Shown here: positions 22,710-33,562 of the stretch, in pieces
How the letters are laid out: every line of letters starts with the position of its first letter
Numbering within the stretch: the first letter of the stretch is position 1
Assembly (NCBI GenBank): GCA_036346405.1
Contig: CM070546.1
Coordinates: 99,144,826-99,208,825 of the forward strand
Length of the DNA: 64,000 bases
Source: Phyllostachys edulis
Taxonomy: Eukaryota > Streptophyta > Magnoliopsida > Poales > Poaceae
Direction: 5' to 3'
Notes under the pieces: generated by a model
Told to the model about the DNA's origin: nothing
The model's database searches: none
The model's input: only the letters and a program-made list of their open reading frames with translations
Position numbers and translations under genes: made by a program

Positions 22710-23756
22710 GGGGGGGTCTCCTTTTCGGTTATGACATTGGAGCAATCTCGGAAGCATCTATATCGTTGCAGACTATTGATCTCAGTGGCATCGCTTGGTT
22801 CAGCCTATCATCAGTGCAAACTGGCCCTGTGGTCAGTGGCTCACTCTATGGTGCTTTGATCGGTTTCGTGTTGGCGTTTACCACTGCAGATTTTTTAGGA
22901 CGACACAGAGAGCTTATTCTTGCTTCTATCTCATATTTGATTGGAGCGCTTCTCACAGCAGTGGCACCCAACTTCCCTATCATGGTGGTTGGCCGATTTT
23001 TATATGGCACAGGAATTGGCTTGGCTATGCACGCTGCTCCAATGTATATTGCAGAGACTGCTCCAAGTCAGAAAAGAGGCATGCTCATTTCTCTCAAGGA
23101 GTTCTTTATTATTCTTGGGATGCTTCTTGGTTATATAGCAGGCAATCTCTATGTTGAAGTGGTTTCTGGTTGGCGCTACATGTATGCCACCAGTACTCCA
23201 TTATGTCTCATAGTTATCTGCTTCACCTAGGTGGCTTCTGTTATGTGCCATTCAAGGGAAAGGAAAACTGCTGGAGATAAAAGAAAATGCTACATGTTGC
23301 TTAGGTCAATTTAGGGGTCAAGCTTCACCAGAGCAGGTTAATTTGATTCTGGATGAATTGTCATATGTTGATCGAGAGAAGCAAACAGGCTTCAGTGAGA
23401 TCTTTCAAGGAAAATGTCTCCAAGCAATGATAATTGGATGTGGCTTGGTGTTCTTTCACCAGGTCACTGGTCAACCTAGTGTGCTATATTATGCTGCGAC
23501 AATCCTTCAGAGTGCTGGATTCTCTGGAGTATCTGATGCTACTCGTGTATCAATTCTTCTTGGCTTACTGAAGCTAATTATAACTGGAACAACATTTCTT
23601 GTGGTTGACAGACTTGGCAGAAGACCTTTACTCATTGGAGGTGTTGGGGGAATTGCTATTTCCCTGTTCCTACTAGCTGCTTACTACAAGATTCTGAACA
23701 GATTCCCTTTTGTTGTTGTTGGTGCTTTACTTCTATATGTCGGATCTTACCAGGAA
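22680..23756 (+). pseudogene. Processed fragment of a D-xylose/H+ symporter-like (VGT/XYLL type) sugar transporter
   Basis: It is an MFS sugar transporter, intronless here. Recognisable parts in order are FLFPTLGG/LLFGYDIGA (helix 1), VVSGSLYGALIG, the loop motif ADFLGRHRELI (canonical GRR, here GRH), VVGRFLYGTGIGLAMHAAPMYIAET, SQKRGMLISLKEFFI and GWRYMY. After a damaged stretch near 23220-23290 come QGKGKLLEIKENA, LILDELSYVDREKQ, FHQVTGQPSVLYYA and VDRLGRRPLLIGGVGG. A G-run frameshift lies at 22710-22716, and another frameshift with a stop near 23228. It ends at LLYVGSYQ, before the last helices, where unrelated coding sequence is joined. Residue patterns fit plant XYLL/VGT-type transporters. 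Confidence 0.85.
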
Positions 23757-24087
23757 TTCCAGTGGCCACTCCTACCTTTATTATCGAAGCTGAATTTAAA
23801 TGTTACTCAGGATGGCTGCAACTTGGGCATAAATGGTATACAAGAAACCGATGCTAAGTGGTGCACTCCTAAAGATCGGGTGTACAATGAGGTTTTTAGT
23901 GCTGTGGAAGCTCCAGGAGTTCAGTTGCGACATCTTCTCATAATATTGCAGCAGAAGCATGGTGTTGAGCTCGAGATATGCATGGATGACTTACAAGTTA
24001 CAAGCACCATCAGAGATGCAGAGCATGAGATCCACGTTAGTCCAGAAGCAATCAATTATTTGGCAGTCTGGAAGCAAGCAAGAGATG

Positions 24088-24836
24088 TGTCGGTGTTTTA
24101 GAACCGAACTTACGTAAAGATTGTTTGATTCGGGGGGTCTCCTAGAATGGAATCACGTAGAGAGATTGACACGGGGATTTTTATACTGAGTTCGAGCCTT
24201 CTCAGGAGAGAATAAGAACCCTACTCCTGTGTGTGTATGGTATTGAGTATATTCTGAACAATCAGGGGAAAAACTAAGACTATTACAGATAGTGCTTGTA
24301 TTCCTGATGGCCCGATTGCCCCTCCCTTCCTTTCTCTGATTGTCGCCTTTTTATAGTACGTGAAGGAGCGGCAGTTACTCCAGGTGAAGCGGCGCCTCAT
24401 CACATCCCGTAACGGATGCACGTTGGTAATAATCACCGGTGTATTAACTCCTCCACGTCGCTCAACAGCTATATACCAGAGATAATGGAGTATTACGTGG
24501 CATTACTTCGCAGAGTAACAAATATGATGATGATTTGAATCCCTTAATCAATAAGGCCCGCTTGTGCATAGGTTTAATTGATCATAAGGTGGTAAGAATT
24601 GACCTAGTCGTAGAAGAACCTCACGACTATGAGATAGTCGTAGCAAGACTTACGACTATGGGATAGTCGTAGCATAACTTACGACTATGGGGGTGGTCGT
24701 AGAAGAACTTACGACCACCCATTAGGCTCTTCCCTCATAACATTAAGGGGTATACTCAGGGTCCACATGACGTCATATTTACCTATAATAAGAATTATAG
24801 ATAAAAGATAAAATGAGGATTATTATATCCTCGTCA
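24088..24836. mobile_element. Solo LTR nested in the captured coding sequence
   Basis: The 749-bp stretch starts tgtcggtg and ends cctcgtca, flanked by agatg (24083-24087 and 24837-24841). It contains no coding potential. It carries (24600-24720) four spaced copies of a dyad of the form tagtcgtag ... ttacgacta. It must be younger than the host retrotransposon. Confidence 0.88.
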
Positions 24837-25303
24837 AGATGTTAGCAGCAACAGTTGTGCATGTGGCGAGAACAAGGTGTGGATTTATCCTAGGCTCATG
24901 CGGCTGATTTCCATAGATAGTCGTGATAGCTTCAGTGAGATATATGTGAAGGCAACTGTTGTTGCTCTTGAGGGAAGTTGGATGCAACAAGAATGTGCTA
25001 CCCATGATGATGACTTGACACTCGTGGCTCTTGAGCATTTTGGATCATTTTGTACACTAGTCGGGGCACTCAGGACTGCACTTCTACATGAGCAAGAGAC
25101 AACAGGGAATTCTTCTGAAGAGATGCTACAAGTGGAGTCTCCACGAGTTACACATGGTTGGAGCGACTACTTACAAACTTTCATGGGGTTGATTGGCCAG
25201 ATATCAGTTACCATCAAGGAAGTGCAAACGCCATGGGACCCTGGAGGCTGTGAGCTCAATTCCGATGGTTTCATCACAGCGGCTTGGGGACAAGCCGAAT
25301 TTC

Positions 25304-25316
25304 AAGGAGGGGAGAA
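25304..25316 (+). other. Polypurine tract
   Basis: Purine run aaggaggggagaa directly before the 3' LTR, the plus-strand priming site of the element. Confidence 0.75.
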
Positions 25317-25702
25317 TGTCACGGACATGAATCCTTGGCTGATTGGGCTTCGTGGGTTGGACAAGCAATGGACCGGCTCTGGCCCAATAGACTAGGAAAA
25401 GGGGTATTGGCTGGTCTTGCATCCAGTACAAAAGGGGGCAACCGACGAGCAATGGAGCATCGAAAAAGATAGAACTGAAGGCATTGGCCTCATCTCCTCT
25501 TCCTCCCTGCTGCTTCCCAATCCCCCATTCTTCTCCATCTCCAACCTAATTGCTTCTCCTCAATCCCTACCTCTATTCTCCACTAATTAGTATCCCCATA
25601 CCACTTGATTCTGGAGTGGAGTTGAGACTATTGTATCCTGTGTTTAGAATATATACCTTCCATGTTTGGTGTTCATCAGTTATATCAAGTGGGTATGTAA
25701 CA
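25317..25702 (+). repeat. 3' LTR
   Basis: This is the 386-bp partner of the 5' LTR, followed by the TSD copy taatg. Confidence 0.9.
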
Positions 25703-25707
25703 TAATG

Positions 25708-26059
25708 AATTTGAATCGAACATGTATTCAAGTCGGTTGGATCTGGATATCATCGTAATTCATGTAATGTAAATATATTAGTGATGTTTTATCGTTGTAG
25801 TCACATTTAACCATTCTAATCTATTTATTCTACCTAACGGAACATGAATTCACATTTAATCTAAAAAATTTGTCCAACTAATTAGGTATATTGTAATAAA
25901 ATACTTACATTGCTTCATCGAATCCGAATAATTTAGATAAAATAACAATTCGGATGAAAAAATTTATACCGATTCATATCTATATTGTTTTATGCAAATT
26001 CAAATATAAATAAGATAGATTATTAAACAAATGAAAAATCTATATCGTATTCTATCTAT
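25708..26059. other. AT-rich spacer
   Basis: There is no coding sequence. gaatcgaa-type words continue those found left of the retrotransposon (21000-21063), as expected if the element split one AT-rich repeat. Confidence 0.5.
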
Positions 26060-26068
26060 CAATTAGGA

Positions 26069-26459
26069 GAACTTTTTTATTAAATAATCTTTTTTAACTT
26101 TTATTTTAAAATTAACCTCCGTGGACTTTATTTTTAAAAATAACCCTTTGGTCACGCCATTACCTACCATGGCGTGACCAAACAACATTATCCACTTGGG
26201 CAAACTCTTATCACGCCATAGGATAAGTCCCCAAAAACCTTTTTGTCACGCCACTACTTTCATGGCGTGACCAAACAACACTGTTACGCCACCACCCATA
26301 GCGTGACAAGAGTTTGCCCAGAAACGGACTGACGTGACAGTGTTGTTTGGTCACGGCATGAGTGGTGGCGTGACCAAAGGGGTTATTTTTAAAAATAAAG
26401 TGTGCCGAAGGTTACTTTTAAAATAAAAGTTAAAAAAGATTATTTAATAAAAAAAATTC
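26069..26459. mobile_element. MULE-type MITE with 9-bp TSD
   Basis: The 391-bp element has near-identical TIRs of about 50 bp (start gaactttttta, end revcomp gaattttttttatt, then taaataatcttttttaac in both). It is flanked by caattagga (26060-26068 and 26460-26468). A 9-bp TSD is the Mutator hallmark. The core is an array of tcacgcca and tggcgtga dyads. The whole element can fold on itself. Confidence 0.88.
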
Positions 26460-27309
26460 CAATTAGGATAGTCGAATAATACGGATAGTTTGTGTTCTCT
26501 CCATATTTTATTAGTTGACGTTAAATAGTATTATTTTTTATACGGTAGCGTCAAATCGGAGGGAGTGTACCTTTTTCGTCCCTATCCGTCGTCCCGTCGG
26601 TGTTGGCTTCATCTGCATCGCTGCCACCTACGCTTCTCCTTGTCTCCTTCCTCATCGGTCACCGCGAGTGGCGACAGGCTGTCGTTGGCAGCTGCCACGT
26701 GTTGGGTAAGTTGCGTGCGTGACCGGCCGCTGAACACCCCGTGCCGAGCGAGACCGTGTACCGGGCCAAAAAGCCGTGTAGCCGTCACCTGTTAATTGCC
26801 TAGCCCGATTGCCAAATCTAGCACGACCTTTTTTCCTCAAGGGAACTCCAGTGCTAGGCGTGGAAACTGGAAGGTGCAAACGGATCAAATATGGTCGTAC
26901 AGCACTTGCTGCCATATTTTCAATTCGAATACGATCTGGAACATAAATAGAATCCGGTATAGATCAGATATGAATTGAATTGGAATCGAATATCTTTTCA
27001 TTAGATCGAATTTGGACATTTGTATGATCTGTACACTTAAGATAATAATAGGCTTTTATTCTCGCATCCAACATGATGAATCATCCCATTACGATGAATT
27101 ACGCATTTTATTTATGAAAGGTAAGGTGAATTACGCTTAATATACACTATACTGAAACAACTTACGTATATATGGCATTGTCGAATTGAAATTCAGATGT
27201 GGATAGTGGAACATTATTGAGGGAGAAACCCTTAACATATTCGCATCCATAAGTCTCATGTGATTACGAATTCGAATAGTGAAGAAACTATTGTTTGGAT
27301 GAAAACAAA
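26460..27309. other. Spacer with gaattcgaat-type degenerate repeats
   Basis: A short GC-rich piece (26570-26800) is followed by AT-rich sequence with words such as ttcgaatacgatctgg. No convincing gene was found. Confidence 0.4.
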
Positions 27310-28515
27310 ATGAGAAAATCTACTATTTACCATAGAATAACTATTTCATATACGATTTGCCACCGAATAAGTGCTATTCCATTTTATGCCACTGGGTTTC
27401 AAATTTTGTCTACCAAATGCCATGGTCGTATTGTATTTGTATTTGTCCATCGCCTTTCGTTATGCCATGACAAAAGACTATTTTGCCCCATATGTTTCTC
27501 TATCCGTGCAATTGGGACCCACAACTCAGAGCGCTCTTCTTCTTCGTCCTCTTTCTTCTCCATATCTCTTTTCTTCCTCCTTCCCGGATCCAAGCCATGC
27601 CGCCTCTGCAGACCGCAACCACCAGCGTCCATCCTCCCCCACCGCTGTCATCAATGGCAATCACATCGGCCTCGCCTACGCAATCTACACCGGCCTCGTC
27701 TGTGTCGCGACGACTAGTCCGGCCCCCCAATCCCCTCCGCCAGCCAGCAGCGGCACAGATTGGCGACAAGAGGAGGCCATACGCCTCTCTTTCTCCCTGA
27801 TCGCGACGGGGGAGGCGGCAGAAATGCAATCCTGGCATGAGGGAAAGGCATATCTGGTCTTTGTCCCTGGATCGAGGTCGAGTCACCGATCGCCAGTTTC
27901 AAGCTTTCTTGCTGCCGGTGAACAAGATCTCATTGCGGACGGGGATGATCTTGTCGTTATCGATTCTTGTCCTTCTTCTGGTTATCTTCCGACCCTCCAG
28001 CTGACTGGGCTCCGGCCACGTGCACATCTCGGCCGCTGCCAGTGTGCATGTTCTGTCCTTCAGTCGCGTGCACCTCCCGCTCCAGCAACGTTCACCTCCC
28101 TGCCTTTGTTCCGCCGGCCTTGACGTCAGAAGGCGGCGCTGCCATGGTCGGCGACGAGGAGCTAGGAGCCTAGGAGCCCTCAGTATTGACCATGAGGAAG
28201 ACACATAATCCCTCCTCCTCGTTTAGCCTCTGCATGGCGGCCTCGGTGCCAGTCGCGACCGCTGTGGGAGAGGTTGACCCGCGCCGCGCCCATCCCGCCG
28301 CACGCCAGCGCCGATAGTGCCTCCACGCACGCGTGCCTCCCTCTGTTCCGCCGCCATATGAGGGGATGGAAAGAGAAAGGGATGAAAGAAAGGGCATTTT
28401 GGGCATTTCAGAAAAATTAACATGTTAATGGCTAGGTGGAAACGGGGGATGACGGCGATAAAATTTTAGAACCCAATAGCATAGAATGGATAAGCACTTA
28501 TTCGATGTCAAATAG
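27310..28515. mobile_element. TIR element with GC-rich interior, possible gene-fragment carrier
   Basis: The left end (27311-27400) contains ctactatttacc, gaataagtgct and tccattttatgcc, then actgggtttcaaattttg. The right end, reversed (28515 back to 28455), contains ctactatttgac, gaataagtgctta and tccattctatgc, then attgggttctaaaatttt. These are imperfect TIRs of about 80 bp. The interior (27500-28360) is far more GC-rich than its surroundings, with long overlapping open frames on both strands (one of about 250 codons on the plus strand from 27371) but no family I can name. The TSD was not resolved. Composition suggests captured genic DNA, as in Pack-type elements. Confidence 0.6.
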
Positions 28516-28872
28516 TAGAAGAGGGAGTTATTTGACGGCAGATCCTTACCAAATTTACATCCTATCGAATTACAATGTCGAATGATTTGGATAATCCATA
28601 TTCATTTACCACAATTTTGAGTCGAATACTCGAATAGTGAAGAAAACTATGGGAAAAAACCTTACTTTATTTGAATCCTATGAAATTCAGATATCGGATA
28701 ATCCATATCCCTTGTTTAGCTGATCTTAAAGCTCGAATTGGCATCCAGTACTGTTCCATTTTGTGGAAGCGGGTTTCACCATGTTCGGTAATATAATTCC
28801 CGCTGCGGTTAAAACTACTTCCTTTTTTTTTTGCCGGGCCTGCCAAAGATAAAAGTTTTATTAAGGGAGAAG
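28516..28872. other. Spacer, no gene seen
   Basis: AT-rich sequence related to the left flank of the preceding element (cgaatagtgaagaaa occurs at about 27275 and 28632). Confidence 0.4.
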
Positions 28873-29206
28873 TGTTGTATTTTGAGGCCGCGTTGCCACC
28901 ATTGAAGTTTTCAACTCACAAAATAAAATAATAGATAAGACCACAAGATGTATTCTAGCCTTCTCTCAGCTTTATTGCTTCTGGCCATAGGCATTGATGT
29001 GTGTACAATGAGAGCCTCGTGCCCTCTTTATATAGTGGGAGGAGGTCCTTCTTCTTAGTAGTGTAAACAATATGGTCTAAACTCTAAACTATGCTAACGG
29101 GCCTCATGGGCCGGCTGTCCCTAACGGGCCTTGGTTTTGGTAAAATGTCCACATGTAATCGGGCCTCGAGATAGGTAAGAACACTCCTTGGACACTTTTG
29201 CCAACA
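28873..29206 (-). repeat. Copia 3' LTR
   Basis: The 334-bp stretch starts tgttg and ends caaca. On the minus strand it carries actatataaag (TATA-like) and a following aataaa. No second copy exists in the window, so the 5' end of the element is deleted. Confidence 0.6.
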
Positions 29207-29547
29207 TCATGCTTATGCTATGTTAAAAACTCCTTTCGAAAAGCTAGTGAAAAAACGGTAAGAAGCAAAGAGTACATAACTCACATTCTTGCCATTGCAC
29301 ATGCTGCCTCATTAGAAACATTCAATTGAGAAAACCCAGTGGGACAAAACTCAATCAAGGAAGAAAGAGTACAACATCTTTTCATCCTAATAATGAACAT
29401 ATATGAAGATCATATATCTCCCTCTGAAGACAACAACTCCTTGTGTCTTCTCATACCAATACCACGGACGTGTTTCTCAAAACTTAGTCCTAGAAAGGCT
29501 TTAGTAAGTAAACCCGCAAGATTCTCACTTCTTTGGAGTTTCTCTAT

Positions 29548-30045
29548 TTATATATTCTCATTCTCCTGCTGCTCATATGAGTAGAAATGCTTAGGGAGTA
29601 TATGCTTTGTCATATGTATCTTGACATATCTATTCTTCATTTGTGCAATGCAAACTGCATTATCCTCATGGAGGGCTGTGGGAGGATTATCCACCTCGAC
29701 ACCATAAGACTCTTGGATATGGTGAATTAGTTTTCTAAGCCATATGCACTCTTGAGTCGTCTCATATAGTGCGATAATCTTTGCATGATTAGTTGACGTA
29801 GCAATAATCAGTTGTTTTACAGATCTCCAAGAGATAGCTATGGAACCACTTAGAAAGACATATTCAGTATGTAACTTGGCATTGTGGGGATCAGAACGAT
29901 AGTCAACATCTGAGTAACCCGTTAGTTTTATGTCTTTTCTCCCGAGAAAATAGAATCCAAGATCAAATGTACCGTTGAGGTATATGAGGATTCCCCTAAT
30001 TCCATTCCAATGTCTCTTTGTAGGTTCGGAACTATATCTTGCCAA
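29548..30045 (-). pseudogene. Copia RNase H domain
   Basis: An open frame of 165 codons covers the copia RNase H: GRKDIKLTGYSDVDYRSD (first catalytic Asp region), GSIAISWRSVKQ, TSTNHAKIIALYE (catalytic Glu position altered to KII-type), then ECIWLRKLI and HEDNAVCIAQMKN, ending at the HFYSYEQQ tail. It is truncated at its N-terminus. Confidence 0.85.
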
Positions 30046-30249
30046 AAAGTTTACTGCAAATACAATATCAGTCCTGGTATAATTGGCAAGGTATCATGTA
30101 AGGGGCTAGTCTCTGCGTGAACCCTTGTGCTACTAATCTCGCTTTATACCTCACCTCTTCATTTTGTTCATTCCTCTTTCTTATGAAGACCCACTTATGT
30201 CCAACAGGAATAACATTCTGAGGTGTCTTGACCCCAGATCCAAAGACTT

Positions 30250-30602
30250 CCCTCTTATTTAGTGAGTTTAGTTCATTCTCGATTGCCTCCTTTCATTTAT
30301 TCCAATCTTGATGATTCTTACATTCTTCAATCGTCTTTGGTTCTAGATCCGTAGTTTCAATACAGAGAGCAATCTTTGATATGAAGCAGATGCTATTAGC
30401 ACACATTTGTCTATAAAATTCTCCCCATTTCCACGTAATTTGTGGCAAATTCTTTGTCCAATTCAATTGGTATTTTATTAAAATCAATCAGCTCTCCACT
30501 ATTTCCCAAAATGGCAGAGTCCCAATGTTTTGTTTCCCTAGTGTCTGTGGGTGCACTCTCCCCTACACTAGGTGCCTCCCCATGTACTCCAACATGGGGC
30601 AC
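30250..30602. repeat. Duplicated segment, copy 1
   Basis: About 350 bp is repeated in the same orientation at 31210-31562 with scattered differences (shared words include tctttggttctagatccgta and gatatgaagcagatgctatt). Confidence 0.8.
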
Positions 30603-31209
30603 GTAGTGCTCCCATATTTCAATGTTATGTATATTGTTTGCTCAAACTAATATGCGCCATCGCTTTTGCTTGTCGCGGTTCCTATACCAACGACCTTTGG
30701 TCCCCAAGCCGGCACTTGTAGCATCGTGCTGCACTCCTGAAGCCTTCCCAACTCTCAGTGTAGCCTCTTTTCCTTTCCCACACTGACATCGTCGCAAACC
30801 CGAGAGACTTCGCTGCCTTCCACCACCGCGTCATCGTTTGCGTCCACCTCTCTGGCCGTCGCGACTACTCGAGTGATCATTGTGGTCTCCTCTATCCATT
30901 CCTGAGCTTGTTCATGTCCCTCCGCATCCACCTCGTTGCCGGCGAGCTTGCCAACCTCTCGGCCATGGCGCCCATCCCGCCTCTCTGTTTTCTCTCACCG
31001 ACAAGTGCCCCACGAGGTTTAGTGCTAATGACGTTGTTAGGATTAGATTAGTTTGTTTAATCATGTCTTAAGCTTAATCAGTCGCTGACGTGTGGGCCTA
31101 GTTCATTAAGCTAATTAAAATTCTAATTTAAACTGAGATTAAGGCCTGGGCCACTAACATGTGAGTCCCAAAGCCCCATTCACGCCTCTGTGAACCCAGT
31201 CCACCGTGG
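30603..31209. other. Insert between the duplicated segments
   Basis: This is about 600 bp of more GC-rich sequence unrelated to copia. A plus-strand open stretch near 30790-31010 (SLSIPELVHVPPHPP region) has no recognised family. It may be foreign DNA brought in with the duplication. Confidence 0.4.
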
Positions 31210-31562
31210 ATTCTTATTTAGCTAGTTTAGTTCATTCTCGATTGCTTCCTTCCATTTATCCCAATTTAGATGATTCTTATATTCTTCAATCGTCTTTGGT
31301 TCTAGATCCGTAGTTTGAATACGGAGAGCAATCTTCGATATGAAGCAGATGCTATTAGCACATATTTTCTATAAAATTCTCCCATTTCCACATAATTTGT
31401 GGCAACTTCTTTATCCAATTCAATTGGTATTTTATTTAAATCAATGAGCTCTCCACTATTCCCAAAATGGCAGAGTCCTGATGTTCCGTTGCCCTAGTAT
31501 CTCTGGGTGCGCTCTCCCTTGCAATAGGCCCCTCCCCTTGTATTCCAGCATGGGGCTCCTCC
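31210..31562. repeat. Duplicated segment, copy 2
   Basis: Direct copy of 30250-30602, embedded in the copia region between RNase H and the integrase C-terminus. Confidence 0.8.
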
Positions 31563-32770
31563 CCCTCTGCTCCTGTACGGGGCACCACTGTCGTGTCCTT
31601 ACACGGGGTGTAATGTCCTTTGGACGTTTCTCATTCATATTCGGTTCATAGAGTTTCTCCCCTGTTCTATGCATCTCTTTTGCGAACGTCTCCACAATCT
31701 GAGATCCTTAGAACCTAGAGGTCTCCCCCTCTTCTTACTAAGAGTGGTGGAGTCAGATGCAGAACTTGTAACCCAGAATGGTTCCACTGTTTTCAGGTGC
31801 ATTTACCATTGGTTTATGCAATTTTGTAACACCTTTATGTTCCGTGAATGAATTTGGCAGCTTATTTGAAAGTTTTGAAAAATTTGTTATCCTTTGAACC
31901 TCTTGTTCAGATTCCTTAGTGCGTGGATCATTGTTATGAAGACTACCATCATGCCATGATAGTTCTCGGCATTCTAATTTAGGGTCCTTTCCTCTCCCTA
32001 ATGCTGAGAACAGTTCTTCATTAAACACAGAATCAACACATCTCTCTTTTAAAATATCCCCTGTCATGGGCTCTAAATACATGATTATAGACAGAGACTC
32101 AAATCCCACATAAATTCCCAATTTTCGGTGGGAGCCCATTGACGTACATTGAGGTGGTGAACTATGTACATATACGACATAGTTGAATTTACACAGATGA
32201 GAAATAATAGGCTCTTTCCCACACGCTAACTGGAAAGGTGGTAACTTATGGTACGTAGATGGCTAAAGTTGTATTAATGGCGATGCATGTAATGCATCGT
32301 GTCCCCAACACGTAGTTGGCATATTAGATTTCATTAACAAGAGTTTAGCGATCATCTTGATCCTCTTGATTAATGTTTCAGCAAGTCCATTTTGAGTATG
32401 AATATGTGGGACCAAATGTTCACTGTTATACCTAATGCCATACAATAATCATTAAATACTTTTGAGGTGAACTCTCCTGCATTATCCAATATTATGGGTT
32501 GGATCCTATGATCCGGAAACTTGGCTCTTAGTGCAATAATTTATGAAATTAGTTTGGTAAAGACATGATTCCTAGTGGATAATAGATATACACACATCCA
32601 CCGAGTAGATACATCTACTAGTACCATAAAGTACCTTAGTAGCCCAGACATGGGCTCTATATATCCCCTGAATTCTCTGAGGGAAATTAGGTAATTCATC
32701 CTTGATCTTATGATACAAGTGTCTTGTAATTTCCAATATATAACACAAGGATGATGCACATTACACAAAC

Positions 32771-33562
32771 TAGCTAGCTAGGGTGGATGATCCATGAGAG
32801 AATGGGGATGGTTCGTTTGAGATCGCAGAGATCAAATATAGCCCATGTATGTACTGCGCCACACTCATATAGCTCACTTAGTACTGACACTTCCATTAGC
32901 TTTCTACTATCATTTTAACTCTTGCCATACCTTTAATTTTGTTGCCACTTGGTTTAATACTTTAATTGATCAGAGAGAAAAACAGCCAAGTTTGAGCTTT
33001 TATAATTTAAAGATCGGCATGCAAAAGAAACTAGATAGGACATCCGTCCGTTGATATAGCATGCATATATTATCACCTTTGATATCAAGTCTTGTGGAGT
33101 GCATTCTTGTACTAACCGTTGTTTGTTGAACAATTGTCGGAGTAAGAAATTGAAGACCCCGCGTTCAACTACTATTACGCCTCGAGAGTTGGAGATGATG
33201 TTAGTGCCGAATTCTAGGGCATTAATCTAGTCAGTTGTCCATGGGTTGTGGCATACAACGCTGGTTATTTATCCCTAATTATCGTTTATTTCCGCTGCAA
33301 GTACTCTTAAGTGTGTCTATTTGACCGGTCGGCCCTGTTGTGTAAAACTCAGTCTTAATGATCTATGTTCAACTGCTTAATATTATGTGCTACTCCGTTT
33401 TATGTACTCGTGTATGGATGTGATTTAATGTTATAAAATATGTGTGCTAGTGACTGATCATGAGGCTAGTACGGTGTAATCCTAGAATTCGGAATAGAAT
33501 CACCAGGTTCGACAATATCTGCACCTAAAAAGATAGTATATATCCTAATATAAAAATAAACG
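32771..33562. other. AT-rich spacer
   Basis: No gene or paired repeat was identified. Confidence 0.4.

Larger units (their letters stand above)
23343..25395 (+). pseudogene. Chimeric reading frame: transporter C-half fused to unidentified protein, split by a solo LTR
   Basis: The frame beginning at 23343 (MILDELSYVD) stays open through the transporter and a fusion at about 23752 (SYQ|EFQWPLL) to RDV at 24087. After the 749-bp solo LTR and one TSD copy are left out, the same frame resumes at 24842 (SSNSCACGENKVWIYPRLM) and runs into the 3' LTR, stopping at 25395. The two open parts total 433 codons. The fused part includes DDLQVTSTIRDAEHEIHVS, GSWMQQECATHDDDLTLVA and a GWSDYLQTFMGLIGQISV segment. 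I do not recognise it, and it could be one or several captured genes. Confidence 0.6.
21069..25702 (+). mobile_element. LTR retrotransposon carrying captured host gene fragments
   Basis: Two direct LTRs (21069-21451 and 25317-25702) begin tgtcacgg and end gtatgtaaca (gtatgtaaaa in the 5' copy). They differ at about 15 positions by eye. Flanks are taacg (21064-21068) and taatg (25703-25707), a 5-bp TSD with one change. The primer-binding site tggtatcagagtc (21455-21467) matches initiator tRNA-Met, and a polypurine tract aaggaggggagaa (25304-25316) abuts the 3' LTR. No reverse transcriptase, integrase or protease is seen. The interior holds a gag-like or anonymous ORF, a sugar-transporter copy without introns, and unidentified fused coding sequence. 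It is therefore a non-autonomous, gene-capturing element comparable in concept to maize Bs1. Confidence 0.9.
28873..32770 (-). mobile_element. Decayed Ty1/copia retrotransposon
   Basis: On the minus strand the order is integrase, linker, RNase H and 3' LTR. Integrase parts are FRGYIEPMSGLLRYFMVLVDVSTRW (near 32650) and HTQNGLAETLIKRIKMIA (near 32390). The integrase C-terminal region is MGSHRKLGIYVGFESLSIIMYLEPMTGD (32139 down). RNase H is TGYSDVDYRSDPHNAK, TSTNHAKIIAL, then LRKLIHHI and LHEDNAVCIAQ (30045-29548). The 3' LTR is 28873-29206. Reverse transcriptase is mostly missing and gag is lost. The order integrase before RNase H is copia-specific. Many stops and frameshifts are present. Confidence 0.85.
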
